Below, one piece after another: positions 47,615-56,884 of a stretch of DNA of 64,000 bases. Source of the stretch: Aquilaria yunnanensis (taxonomy: Eukaryota > Streptophyta > Magnoliopsida > Malvales > Thymelaeaceae); contig JBDJPA010000011.1 in assembly GCA_039654915.1 (NCBI GenBank), positions 1,054,001-1,118,000 on the forward strand, written 5' to 3'. Position numbers and translations under genes: made by a program. Under the pieces are notes generated by a model, which was given only the letters and a program-made list of their open reading frames with translations, was not told the origin of the DNA and ran no database searches. The number at the start of each line of letters is the position of its first letter. Positions within the stretch are counted from its first letter, which is position 1.

Positions 47615-48930
47615 GAGAATTTTGGCAATTTTTAACAATCTTTTTATACTCTGGATCATCTTCCCACATCTTCAAGTATCTAGACCTATTATTCCCTCCA
47701 CCCTTCATCTCATGAACAGTGACTAGCATACTAGCATGATTAGATTGTAAAAGGGCCAGAAGATGTAGTTCTACTTCATTGCCAGGGCATAGGCATAAGA
47801 ATTTATCATTAGCCAGTACCCTAAAAATTTTACTCCGCACGTGTTTGTCCAACCTCTTATTGGTTGCACCAAGTCATCTCTATTCCATTATAAGGAATAT
47901 CTTCCACTCCAATTACATTTCAGCAATCATTAAATCTTTCTATCTCTTTTCTGAAATTGGACGTGAGCTTTCCTTATCTGTTAATTTCCAAAAAAAAAAA
48001 TGTCGAAATCTCCAAAAATTAACAGTGGTTCACCCATTTCAAGAAGCAGTAATTCCTTCCATAACGGTCTCTCTTTGCTAGATCATTGTATGCATAAACA
48101 AAACACAATGTTAATGGTCTGGCCTTTATCCAACATTGCCCTCACATGGACAAACTGCTCACTCATCTGTTGGAGCTCCACTTGAACATCTGTTGACTAC
48201 CACAATATTATTATTCTGCCATTAGAATGGGAAGCATGATTTGTGACAAAGCACCAATCCCTTTTCCACTGTCTTATCACATTATCTAATTTGTCTAGCT
48301 TCACTCTACTCTTTAAAGTCTTGAAAATCTATAATTTATGTACAAAGGTAGAATTCTTTTAACTCCAAAGCTCAGGGGCTTTTGCTACAAATGTTCCAAG
48401 TTGCTATTCTTCATTTAGAAGTAGAGCGTTTACCCTATTCGCCAGTCTTTTTGTTTAGACCATTGTTCTCATTACCAAGAATTCTGCTTTTGCTTTCAGA
48501 CCCTTTTTTGCTCGCCTTATTTCCTTGGTAGTCCTACAACTAACCTGTTATTCCCCTGCTAAAGCTTAGAAACTGTTTGCTAAATTAACTTAAATCCTCT
48601 CCCAAAGTGCTTCTTTTCCATTCTCTGCCTGAGAATTATTTGCCTTTTGAAAGCCCTATGTTTTCTTTCAAAGGGGAGTAGAGATTGACGGTGCCTTGTT
48701 ATGTCCCGTCTAAATCTCCTCCTTGTTTGCATCCGATTCCCTTTCTTGCCGCTTTTTTGTTTCTTTGTTGTGGTAAGCTTGTCCTTGGCTATTGGTTTTC
48801 CTATTCTACTTGCCATTTTACTCAAGGCCTTGGAGTTCCATACGCAAAACGAACATTTCAGCTGGGTCCAAATTAGGAACTTTAGCTTCAACCCGTGGTC
48901 CAACCTTATATTTTCAACAAACAATTCGCT
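47615..48930 (-). pseudogene. LINE-2 fragment, proximal part: ORF1 tail and endonuclease
   Basis: From 48924 the minus strand reads a basic ORF1-like segment with SRIGKPIAKDKLTT, a conserved plant L1/DUF4283-protein sequence. It is followed by a decayed endonuclease: GRIIILW near 48215-48200 and an LLQSNHASMLV-type SDH region near 47750-47720 (Ser-Asp-His read here as Ser-Asn-His). Many stops. It is split from its continuation by the Copia insertion. Confidence 0.7.
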
Positions 48931-49775
48931 ATATATTCCTCTTTACTGAAAACAGAGAAGAGAAACAAAATGAAATGCAAATTATTTCCTTTACCCAAGC
49001 GCCAATGCACGGAGGAAATAAACGATCCCTCAACAGCGCTCCCTACTATTTATTTTTACCTATAACAAAATTGTATATAAAATATTGTACGTAAATTTGA
49101 GACGAAAATAATGTGTATATATTAATGCAGACATTAAATGACATTAAGCTACATGGATGCAAAAAAGCAAAATGTATCAAACAAATTGAAAGCAAGGAAG
49201 TAACATATAATATGGAAAGAAACTAATGAGAAGAGAAGGAAATCACTACATGGTATTATGATCGGAGCAGCAAAAATGTCTAAAAATTAAATAAAAAAAT
49301 GAGAAATTGAGGCATACAAGATTTATACGTGATTCAGCTATTCAACTAACCTACGTCGACGACAAAGATATAACCACTAATTTCAATAAAATGGTAAGAA
49401 TTAAAAAAACAAAAACGTTGTTTCATGTAGTAATTAACTCTTTTGCGTATAGCCTTTTTCCTGCAGTTTTTGTTTTATAACTCTTATAATTTACCCTTCA
49501 TACATTTGAATTTTCACTCACTCACATAAATCTTGCACATACAAACTACTCACAACTTACATGCCTAGCGTATCTTATTACATAATGCACATTCTTGACA
49601 TAAATGCACACCACTATCTCTTCTTGGAGATTCATATGGCAAATACTTCTACATAGTGCATAAAAACATCCTCTTCACCACTTGCCATCCAAAGGCGCCC
49701 TTCTACTAAGTGCACATTGTCACATAATATATAAATTCTTTGCTTGGTGATACCCAAAGCAAGCACACCTTAGTC
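48931..49775. other. AT-rich spacer left of Tat-2; no gene seen
   Basis: About 0.85 kb with no supportable open frame or repeat structure. It ends in the Tat-2 target sequence TTCCT. Confidence 0.5.
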
Positions 49776-49780
49776 TTCCT

Positions 49781-50647
49781 TGATAGCCAAAGGCTGTCGC
49801 CTCAATCTGGCCGAATACCCTGCCACAACAACGGCCAGAAGAACTGGCGCTTCCCGGGAATAGGTGGAATCATGCACCTCGGGAGATAGCCTGAGAGCTC
49901 CGAGCCTCGGCACGCCAGTAAAACTTGAGGACTCCATTCGCCCCCCAAGGTTGTGAACAACGCGCCTTCGGAAAAGTGGCACCAGACATTGCTGCCCGAA
50001 TATGATATCCCCGAAGGCGGAACCCCCTGGAACTGGGAACCCCCGAACTGAGGGTAGGCTTCCCGAAGAGGCTCTGTCCGAACTAGAGGACGACCTCGCC
50101 CAGGGACCTCGGGAGTACGGCAGGCGCATTTAAGGAAGCATTTAAGGAAGCCTCTGACACGTCCCACCACAGACGTAAAAAGTCGCCCTGACGCGTAGAC
50201 GCCATCAGAATCATATCATGGCCCGTCTCAGCACAAGGCTCGAGGCCATCTAGTTACCAACTATCTGTCCCCTACGCCCAGACGTTCAGGAGCATCCGAC
50301 CGCACACGTGTCATGATCTGAACGGGCTAGGTATTCCTATATATACAGGAAATAAATACTTGACAGGAGGTTGGCAGGCCGGATATACAGCTCCCACACC
50401 CTGAGAAAATACCAGGCGAGACTTTTCTGCCTTTCTCTTTGAGCTAGTGACTTTCTCCTTCTTCCGGCCACCACTGACTTGGGCGTCGGAGGCTCCCCCC
50501 CCGGAAAAACACTCCGGGGGCCTCCTAACCCTGTTTACCAGCTTTTCAGGTACTCTCCTTGGGGCGATCCACCTTCCAGGCGTTCTTCCTCCTAGAAGTC
50601 TCCTCAACAGTCATCATGAAACACAACGATGAGGCCTTAGGCCATCA
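49781..50647 (+). repeat. Tat-2 5' LTR
   Basis: TGATAGCC...GGCCATCA. Promoter elements: G-box ACACGTGT at 50304-50311 and TATATATA at 50338-50345, the likely U3/R border region. The gag ATG at 50616 is inside the LTR. The LTR end differs from the 3' copy at about 50569, 50582 and 50619-50620. Confidence 0.96.
50338..50345 (+). promoter_or_regulatory. TATA box of Tat-2 LTR promoter, with upstream G-box
   Basis: TATATATA at 50338-50345, with ACACGTGT (G-box/ABRE core) ending 26 bp upstream at 50311. The same pair occurs in the Tat-1 5' LTR (27523-27530 and about 27554). Transcription would begin some 30 bp downstream. Confidence 0.65.
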
Positions 50648-53600
50648 TTTGGCGCCGTCTGTGGGAACCCGCTCGCAGATTGCCGTCGTTGAGACTCGGC
50701 GTTCTAAGGACAAGGGACTCCCAAGGTCCTCGTCTGCGCCTGAGATACAACCGGCTGCTGAGCAGACACTCCCAGAGACTTCTACGCCCGAGGAGGACCG
50801 CCCTCTGGTAATCACCATGAGCTTCTTGAGGGACTTTCAGCGCTCGGTCGTTGCTGAAATGACTCAGCAGATCGACCGAAGATGGCCACAGCAGTCACAG
50901 GCCCAGAAACCCTCCTCATCAACACGCCCTCGGGAGAGAAGCCCCAAGTCTACACACCGCAGTTCAGAAAGTGGAGATCCTCGCGGAGAATCATCCATAG
51001 AAGATATAGCCCTCGGGAAACGGCCTGTGGGACAAACCGGGTCCAAGCGACCGAGAGTCTCACAGCGAAGCAGTTCGTCGCCCGAGGCGAGGGCCCTGAC
51101 CCCTCCGCGCCGAACTCGCTCCCCGAAAAGGCGCCGTCGATCTCCCTCCCGCGAAAATGGTCCTAGCGCCACTGCGCTTATGGAAAGGATATTGGCACGG
51201 CTGGACAGAGTGGAGAAGCAAGTGACCAGAAAACCCGTTTGGGACAGGCTGTCGGGGGCATTATGCGAAGATGGCTCCCCGTTTATTCACACCGTCGTTG
51301 AGGCAGCTATGCCAGGCGACTTCAGAGTGCCTAGGCTGGAGATCTATGATGGCCGGACTGATCCACAGGCCCATCTGACGAAGTACAGGCGGAGCATGAT
51401 AATGCACGGAGCTGATGACGCTACCATGTGCAAATGCTTTGAAGTCACCCTCACGGGCCCAGCAACAGCATGGTACAATTCGTTGCCCCCAGGGACTATC
51501 ACTGAGTTTCAGGAGTTGTCCACAGCCTTTACCCAGCAGTTCATTGGGAGCAGGCCGACGGCCAAAATGCCTGTACAGATGTTCGACATAGAGCAGAGAA
51601 ACGGAGAGACGATCCGAGACTATGTCGAACCATTCAACAGGGAAGCACTCAGCGTCCCGGACTTCCGGCCCGAAATCCGCATCCTCGCTATGACACGGGG
51701 CCTTCGGCGTGACTCACAGCTGTTCTACGAGTTCTCAAAGGACCCCCCGGAGACCCTCGGAGAATTTTACCGAAGGGCAGAGCAGCACATGACAGCCGAG
51801 GATTTGAGGATGGCGGGGCCGAAGTCTGATCATCACCGCGCCGAAGGGTCCAGCCAGCAAGCTCGGCATCTTTCTGAACATACAGGTCGACCACGGCGAA
51901 TGCGAGGAAAGAAACCTCAAAGTTTCACACCCTTGAGCACGACACGGACCAACATTCTCATGGCGCTGGAAAGGCAAGGGACGCAGATTCGGCGGCCAAA
52001 GGCCATGGCCGCCGATAATAAGAAGAATGCCAAGAAGTTCTGCCAGTTTCATCGCGACCACGGTCATGACACCGAAGACTGCTTCCAGCTGAAGAAGTAC
52101 ATAGAGTCGCTGATCAAACAGGGCCAACTTCGCAAGTACCTGCGGATGCCCTCCCCAAAGGGCAGAAAAGAGGAGGAAGAGAGGGCCGAAAACGAGGACT
52201 ATGACTCCGACAGGCGGAGAAACAGAAGTCCAAAAAGGCGCCTTCCACCTCCAGTAGGGGTCATCCAAACCATCACCACGGGGCTCCCATCCTCGGAAAG
52301 AAAACGGAAGGCCAGAGAAATTGCGGTTATGGAGTATCAAAGTCCATCAAAGAAATTGGCTCGCAAAGATGGCTCCACTGTCGTCTTCCCCCACGACGAC
52401 CCGCTGCTGATAATGGCGAGAATAGGGAACTGGGACGTCAAGAGAGTGTTGCTTGATGATGGCTCAAATGCTGACGTCCTATTCTCGCACTTACTGCCGA
52501 GCTTGGGCATCTCCAGCAGCGAGCTGAAACCTGTCACCACGCCCACCTTCGGCGTTGGGCCATTCGAACTACCCGTCCTCGGATGGATCGACCTCCCTTT
52601 GATGATGAAAGGCACTTCGGTAGACGGAGCAGCTGAGTTGTACGCGTCCACAATGGCAAGATTCATCGTCATGGACGTCCCGTCTTCGTACAACGCCATC
52701 CTTGGAAGGCAGACTCAGGGGAACCTGCACATTCGCCCCGATGTGAAGTACTTGACTGTCACATTCGCCACCAAGGATGGAGATGCAGAGGTCTTCATCG
52801 ACCAAGCCGAGGTAAGAAAGGTGTTTGTAAAAACACGAAAGGCTCCGGCAAACAGCTCTACACAAACGGTGGAGGCAAAGGCGCAGGAGAAAGGCAAAAA
52901 AGGAGATCCCGCAGAAGCAGAAACGGAAGCAGTAGATCTTGTCCCAGGACAATCTACCCGAATAGGGAAGAGCTTGGCCAAAGGTGATAAGGAAAATCTT
53001 GTATCCTTTCTGCTAAAAAATAAAGATCTGTTTGCCTACTCGCCGAAAGACATGCCAGGAGTGAACCCTGGCATAATACAGCACAGCCTCAAAGTAAGCC
53101 CGGAAGCAAAACCTATCAGGCAAAAGAAACGAAGCATCTCAGCCCACAAAAGCAACTTCATGAAAACTGAAGTCCAGCGCCTATTGGATGCTGAAGTTAT
53201 CAGGGAGGTAAAATACCCCGAATGGTTAAGCAACGTGGTCATTGCCACAAAAGAAGGTAGCAGCAAACTCCGGATGTGCATTGATTTCAGAAACTTGAAC
53301 GATGCTTGCCCGAAAGACTCATTTCCCCTCCCGCCAATAGATCAACTGGTAGATTCAACGGCCGAATACGGGCTCCTGAGCTTCCTAGATGCCTTCAGCG
53401 GCTACCATCAGATAAGGATGGACCCCGAAGATGAAGAGAAAACTGCCTTCATCACCGAGGGAGGAACGTACTGCTATATCAGAATGCCCTTCGGGCTGAA
53501 AAATGCAGGAGCCACCTACCAGAGACTGATGAACAAGGTCTTTAAAGACCAAATGGGGAGAAACATGGAAGTATATGTTGATGATATGATAGTAAAAAGC

Positions 53601-56114
53601 AAGCTGCCCGGCTACCACGTTGCAGATTTGGAGGAAACCTTCCAAAAGCTCAGAGCCTTCGGGATTCGCCTTAACCCCGAGAAGTGTATCTTCGGGGTGA
53701 CGTCGGGAAAATTCCTTGGGTACATGGTATCCGAAAGAGGCATCGACGCCAATCCTGAGAAGATTAAGGCTCTGCTTGAGTTCCGAACTCCTGCCACAGT
53801 TAAAGACGTGCAGAGACTAACCGGAAGAATAACCTCTCTGAGCAGGTTTATTTCCAGGTACGGAGATAGGTGTAGACCTTTCTTCAAAGTCCTCACAAAG
53901 GCAGCAAAGATGGAAGGCGACCTCAGAAGAAACAATCATCCCTGGGATGAAGATTGCCAAAAGGCCTGGGAAGAACTCAAAGTCTACCTGGCCAGCCTGC
54001 CGACTCTGCGACAACCTCGGGAGGGAGAACCCCTCGTACTGTACCTCGCCGTCATAGAAAAGGCCGTGAGCTTGGTCCTGATAAAAGAAGAAGGGCCGAA
54101 ACAATGGCCGGTCTACTATGTCAGCAAGTCCCTGCATGGCGCCGAAGTCAGGTACCCTTTGCTTCAAAAAGCTATATACGCCTTGGTGCTTGCAGGAAGA
54201 AGACTGCGACCATATTTCCAGGCTCACCCCATCATCGTCCGAAGTAGTCTACCACTACGGGATGTTATGAAGAGAGTTGATCATTCGGGAAGGCTCTCCA
54301 AGTGGTGCATAGAGCTTGGCGAACACGAAATCACATATGAGCCTCGGAAGGCCATAAAAGCCCAAGCATTGGCAGATTTTATCGCCGAAATACCCACCAC
54401 TGAGGAGAACCACTCAGATCTGAAAGAAGGTGAGCCAGAATGGACCTTGCATGTTGACGGAGCCTCGGGGTCCGAACACCAGGGAGCTGGAATAGTTATC
54501 AGAGGACCCGAAGGCCTAGAGGTGATGAAGGCTATCAAGTTCAGCTTCAACGTCACCAATAATGTGGCTAAGTATGAAGCCCTCATAGCGGGATTACGCT
54601 TGGCCAGAAAGATTGGCGTGAGAAACTTAAGGGCTCACAGCGATTCCCAGCTGGTAGTTCGGCAGACGGCAGGGGATTATGGGGCGAAGGACCCAATCTT
54701 GGCAAAATACCACGAGCTGGTAACAAAACTCATCCAAGAGTTTGACGCCGTGCGGATCGAAAATGTACCCCGGCGGAATAACACTGAGGCAGATTGCTTA
54801 ACGAAGTCCAAAACATACACCGAGGTGCTAGACCATCCAAGCATCTCTGTGCTAAGCGTAACGACCTCGGGAATGGGGTGGAAGGACCCCATAAAGAGAT
54901 ACCTCGCAGAGAATGAGCTTCCCGAAGACGCCGGCAATGCTGCAAGACTGCGAAGACGCGCCGGAAGATTCTTCCTGATTGGTGAAGAGTTATATCGGCA
55001 AGGATATGCAAATCCGCTGCAGAGATGTGTGGGCGAAGAGGATACTGAGATGGTCCTCGAAGAAGTCCACGAAGACATGTGCGGCTCACACATTGGAACT
55101 GATGCCCTTGCAGCAGTGATACTCCGCCAAGGATACTTCTGGCCTACCCTGAGAAAGGACGCAAGGCAGTTCGTCCAGAAGTGCGGTAGTTGCCAGAGAC
55201 ATGCAAAAATCCAGAGGATACCCTCGGAAATGGTAACGTCGGCAGACTATCCTTGGCCCTTCGCAGTCTGGGGTATAGACCTCATTGGGCCACTCCCCAC
55301 AGCGCCCGGAGGCGTGAAATTCTGCGTGGTAGCAGTGGACTATTTCTCAAAGTGGGTAGAGGCAGAACCACTAGCAACTATCTCGGCAAAAGAAGTGCAG
55401 AAGTTCGTATGGAAAAACATCGTATGCAGATTTGGCATACCGAGGGTTCTAGTAGCTGATAATGGATCCCAGTTTATAGACAAAGGATTCCAGGAATTCA
55501 TCAGCGACCTCGGAATAAAGATGCACTTCGCCCCAGTAGCTCACCCCCAAAGCAATGGGCAGGTGGAAGTATCAAACAGGACCATAAAAGATGGCCTGAA
55601 AAAGAGACTTGGGGAAGCCAAGGGGAAATGGCCAGGAGAACTCCAAAGTGTATTGTGGAGCTACCGAACGACGCCACGAAGAGCCACAGGGGAAACTCCC
55701 TTCTCACTCGTCTTCGGAACAGAGGCCATTATCCCAATAGAGATAGTTCAGCCTTCAATACGGGTGCAAGTATTTGATGAAGGCGGAAACGACCTCGGTC
55801 TGAGAACTAAGCTCGACCTTGTGGCCGAACACAGAGAAATAGCCGAGCTGAGAAGAAAAGCTTTCCAGCAAAGAGTGGCTGCGGCTATCAACTTAAAAGC
55901 CAGGCCAAAAGAAATCAAAAAAGGAGACCTCGTTCTCCGAAAGGCCGACTTTGCACCCCGAAGGCCATCTCACGGAGTACTTCGCGCAAATTGGGAAGGA
56001 CCTTATCTGGTTCTCGCCGAAGTACGAAAAGGCGTGTACAAGCTTGGCGACGCCGAAGGCGTAGAATTGAAAAACACTTGGCATTCAGACGCCCTGAAAA
56101 AATTCTACGCCTAA
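50616..56114 (+). CDS. Tat-2 gag-pol polyprotein, intact (about 1,832 aa)
   Basis: I choose the ATG at 50616 because it is the only one conserved with Tat-1 (27833); the same frame extends upstream to 50559 inside the LTR. Domains by residue: Gag about 240-390; zinc knuckle at about 476 with His for the second Cys (CQFHRDHGHDTEDC, i.e. CX2HX4HX4C); aspartic protease DDGSNAD at about 613; reverse transcriptase about 860-1050 with YVDD at 987-990; RNase H about 1140-1230; second RNase H about 1275-1400 (HVDGASG, YEALIAGL, HSDSQL, EADCL); integrase zinc finger about 1485-1530 and DDE core with D near 1552, D near 1612 (ADNGSQF) and E near 1648. There is no stop between gag and pol, so one frame makes the entire polyprotein and protease must set the Gag/Pol ratio. 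Length and domain order are normal for Tat elements. Confidence 0.95.
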   Translation: MKHNDEALGHHLAPSVGTRSQIAVVETRRSKDKGLPRSSSAPEIQPAAEQTLPETSTPEEDRPLVITMSFLRDFQRSVVAEMTQQIDRRWPQQSQAQKPSSSTRPRERSPKSTHRSSESGDPRGESSIEDIALGKRPVGQTGSKRPRVSQRSSSSPEARALTPPRRTRSPKRRRRSPSRENGPSATALMERILARLDRVEKQVTRKPVWDRLSGALCEDGSPFIHTVVEAAMPGDFRVPRLEIYDGRTDPQAHLTKYRRSMIMHGADDATMCKCFEVTLTGPATAWYNSLPPGTITEFQELSTAFTQQFIGSRPTAKMPVQMFDIEQRNGETIRDYVEPFNREALSVPDFRPEIRILAMTRGLRRDSQLFYEFSKDPPETLGEFYRRAEQHMTAEDLRMAGPKSDHHRAEGSSQQARHLSEHTGRPRRMRGKKPQSFTPLSTTRTNILMALERQGTQIRRPKAMAADNKKNAKKFCQFHRDHGHDTEDCFQLKKYIESLIKQGQLRKYLRMPSPKGRKEEEERAENEDYDSDRRRNRSPKRRLPPPVGVIQTITTGLPSSERKRKAREIAVMEYQSPSKKLARKDGSTVVFPHDDPLLIMARIGNWDVKRVLLDDGSNADVLFSHLLPSLGISSSELKPVTTPTFGVGPFELPVLGWIDLPLMMKGTSVDGAAELYASTMARFIVMDVPSSYNAILGRQTQGNLHIRPDVKYLTVTFATKDGDAEVFIDQAEVRKVFVKTRKAPANSSTQTVEAKAQEKGKKGDPAEAETEAVDLVPGQSTRIGKSLAKGDKENLVSFLLKNKDLFAYSPKDMPGVNPGIIQHSLKVSPEAKPIRQKKRSISAHKSNFMKTEVQRLLDAEVIREVKYPEWLSNVVIATKEGSSKLRMCIDFRNLNDACPKDSFPLPPIDQLVDSTAEYGLLSFLDAFSGYHQIRMDPEDEEKTAFITEGGTYCYIRMPFGLKNAGATYQRLMNKVFKDQMGRNMEVYVDDMIVKSKLPGYHVADLEETFQKLRAFGIRLNPEKCIFGVTSGKFLGYMVSERGIDANPEKIKALLEFRTPATVKDVQRLTGRITSLSRFISRYGDRCRPFFKVLTKAAKMEGDLRRNNHPWDEDCQKAWEELKVYLASLPTLRQPREGEPLVLYLAVIEKAVSLVLIKEEGPKQWPVYYVSKSLHGAEVRYPLLQKAIYALVLAGRRLRPYFQAHPIIVRSSLPLRDVMKRVDHSGRLSKWCIELGEHEITYEPRKAIKAQALADFIAEIPTTEENHSDLKEGEPEWTLHVDGASGSEHQGAGIVIRGPEGLEVMKAIKFSFNVTNNVAKYEALIAGLRLARKIGVRNLRAHSDSQLVVRQTAGDYGAKDPILAKYHELVTKLIQEFDAVRIENVPRRNNTEADCLTKSKTYTEVLDHPSISVLSVTTSGMGWKDPIKRYLAENELPEDAGNAARLRRRAGRFFLIGEELYRQGYANPLQRCVGEEDTEMVLEEVHEDMCGSHIGTDALAAVILRQGYFWPTLRKDARQFVQKCGSCQRHAKIQRIPSEMVTSADYPWPFAVWGIDLIGPLPTAPGGVKFCVVAVDYFSKWVEAEPLATISAKEVQKFVWKNIVCRFGIPRVLVADNGSQFIDKGFQEFISDLGIKMHFAPVAHPQSNGQVEVSNRTIKDGLKKRLGEAKGKWPGELQSVLWSYRTTPRRATGETPFSLVFGTEAIIPIEIVQPSIRVQVFDEGGNDLGLRTKLDLVAEHREIAELRRKAFQQRVAAAINLKARPKEIKKGDLVLRKADFAPRRPSHGVLRANWEGPYLVLAEVRKGVYKLGDAEGVELKNTWHSDALKKFYA
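50650..50668 (+). other. Tat-2 primer-binding site
   Basis: TGGCGCCGTCTGTGGGAAC begins two bases after the LTR. It is the standard PBS of many plant Gypsy elements, complementary to a tRNA 3' end. It is translated as part of Gag. Confidence 0.8.
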
Positions 56115-56270
56115 GGTTGAGCGGAAGAAATATATTGTACAAAAAATATTCTAAGTACAGGATGGTCCGGAGAAGAATGGTCTTGAGAAAATTTTTAAGT
56201 ATACCAAATTGTCCAGGACAAAATTCCGCGAAGGTGCTCGCCACGAAAAAAGCAGATATGACTTCCCGAA

Positions 56271-56752
56271 GTCCGTTGAGCCACTATGCTCGGGAAAAAT
56301 GGGAAACAAGAATCTTGCAAAAGTACTCGGCATAATCAGTGCAGAGAAAATTTTCTGAACACCCTTGAGCGAACATGCTCGGGAAAAAGGGAAAGCAAGA
56401 ATCTCGCAAAAGTACACGCCAAAACAAAAGCAGAGGTAATTTCCGAACACCCTTGAGCGAGCGTGCTCGGGAAAAAGGGAATGAACAATCTCTTGAAAAT
56501 TTTCCTAAGTCCCTTGAGCAAATATGCTCGGGACAATAGGAAGACAGAAAAATTTGGCTGAAGGTTTTCCGAAGGCCCTTGAGCGAACATGTTCAGGATA
56601 AAAGGAAACAAAAAGCCTGCAAAAGACTTAGCCAAATTTTTACAAACTTTCCAGAAAGTCTCTTGAGCGAGCACGCTCGGGACAAAGGAAGGTAAAAAGT
56701 TTCTTTGGTTGCAGGTTTTCCGAAAGTCTCTTGAAGAAAACGTGTTCGGGAC
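56271..56752 (+). repeat. Tat-2: seven CCCTTGAGC...GCTCGGG hairpin-like repeats
   Basis: Copies at about 56271-56295, 56361-56384, 56449-56472, 56510-56534, 56575-56599, 56659-56684 and 56727-56752. Consensus TCCCTTGAGCGAACATGCTCGGGA: arms GAGC and GCTC pair around a 6-nt loop, and outer CCC pairs with GGG with two unpaired bases. They lie between the gag-pol stop (56114) and the antisense gene's stop (56885), where the two transcripts converge. Tat-1 has five copies in the same place. Confidence 0.8.
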
Positions 56753-56884
56753 AGTGGAAATGAAGAAACTTGCAAGAAAGGACTTAGCCGAAAAGATTGT
56801 TCATTTAGAGCAAACGCTGCCTTACAAAAGAAGTGTCCAAAGAAGGAGCACGAAGGAGAAAAATAAGAGGAGCCCTAAAACAAA

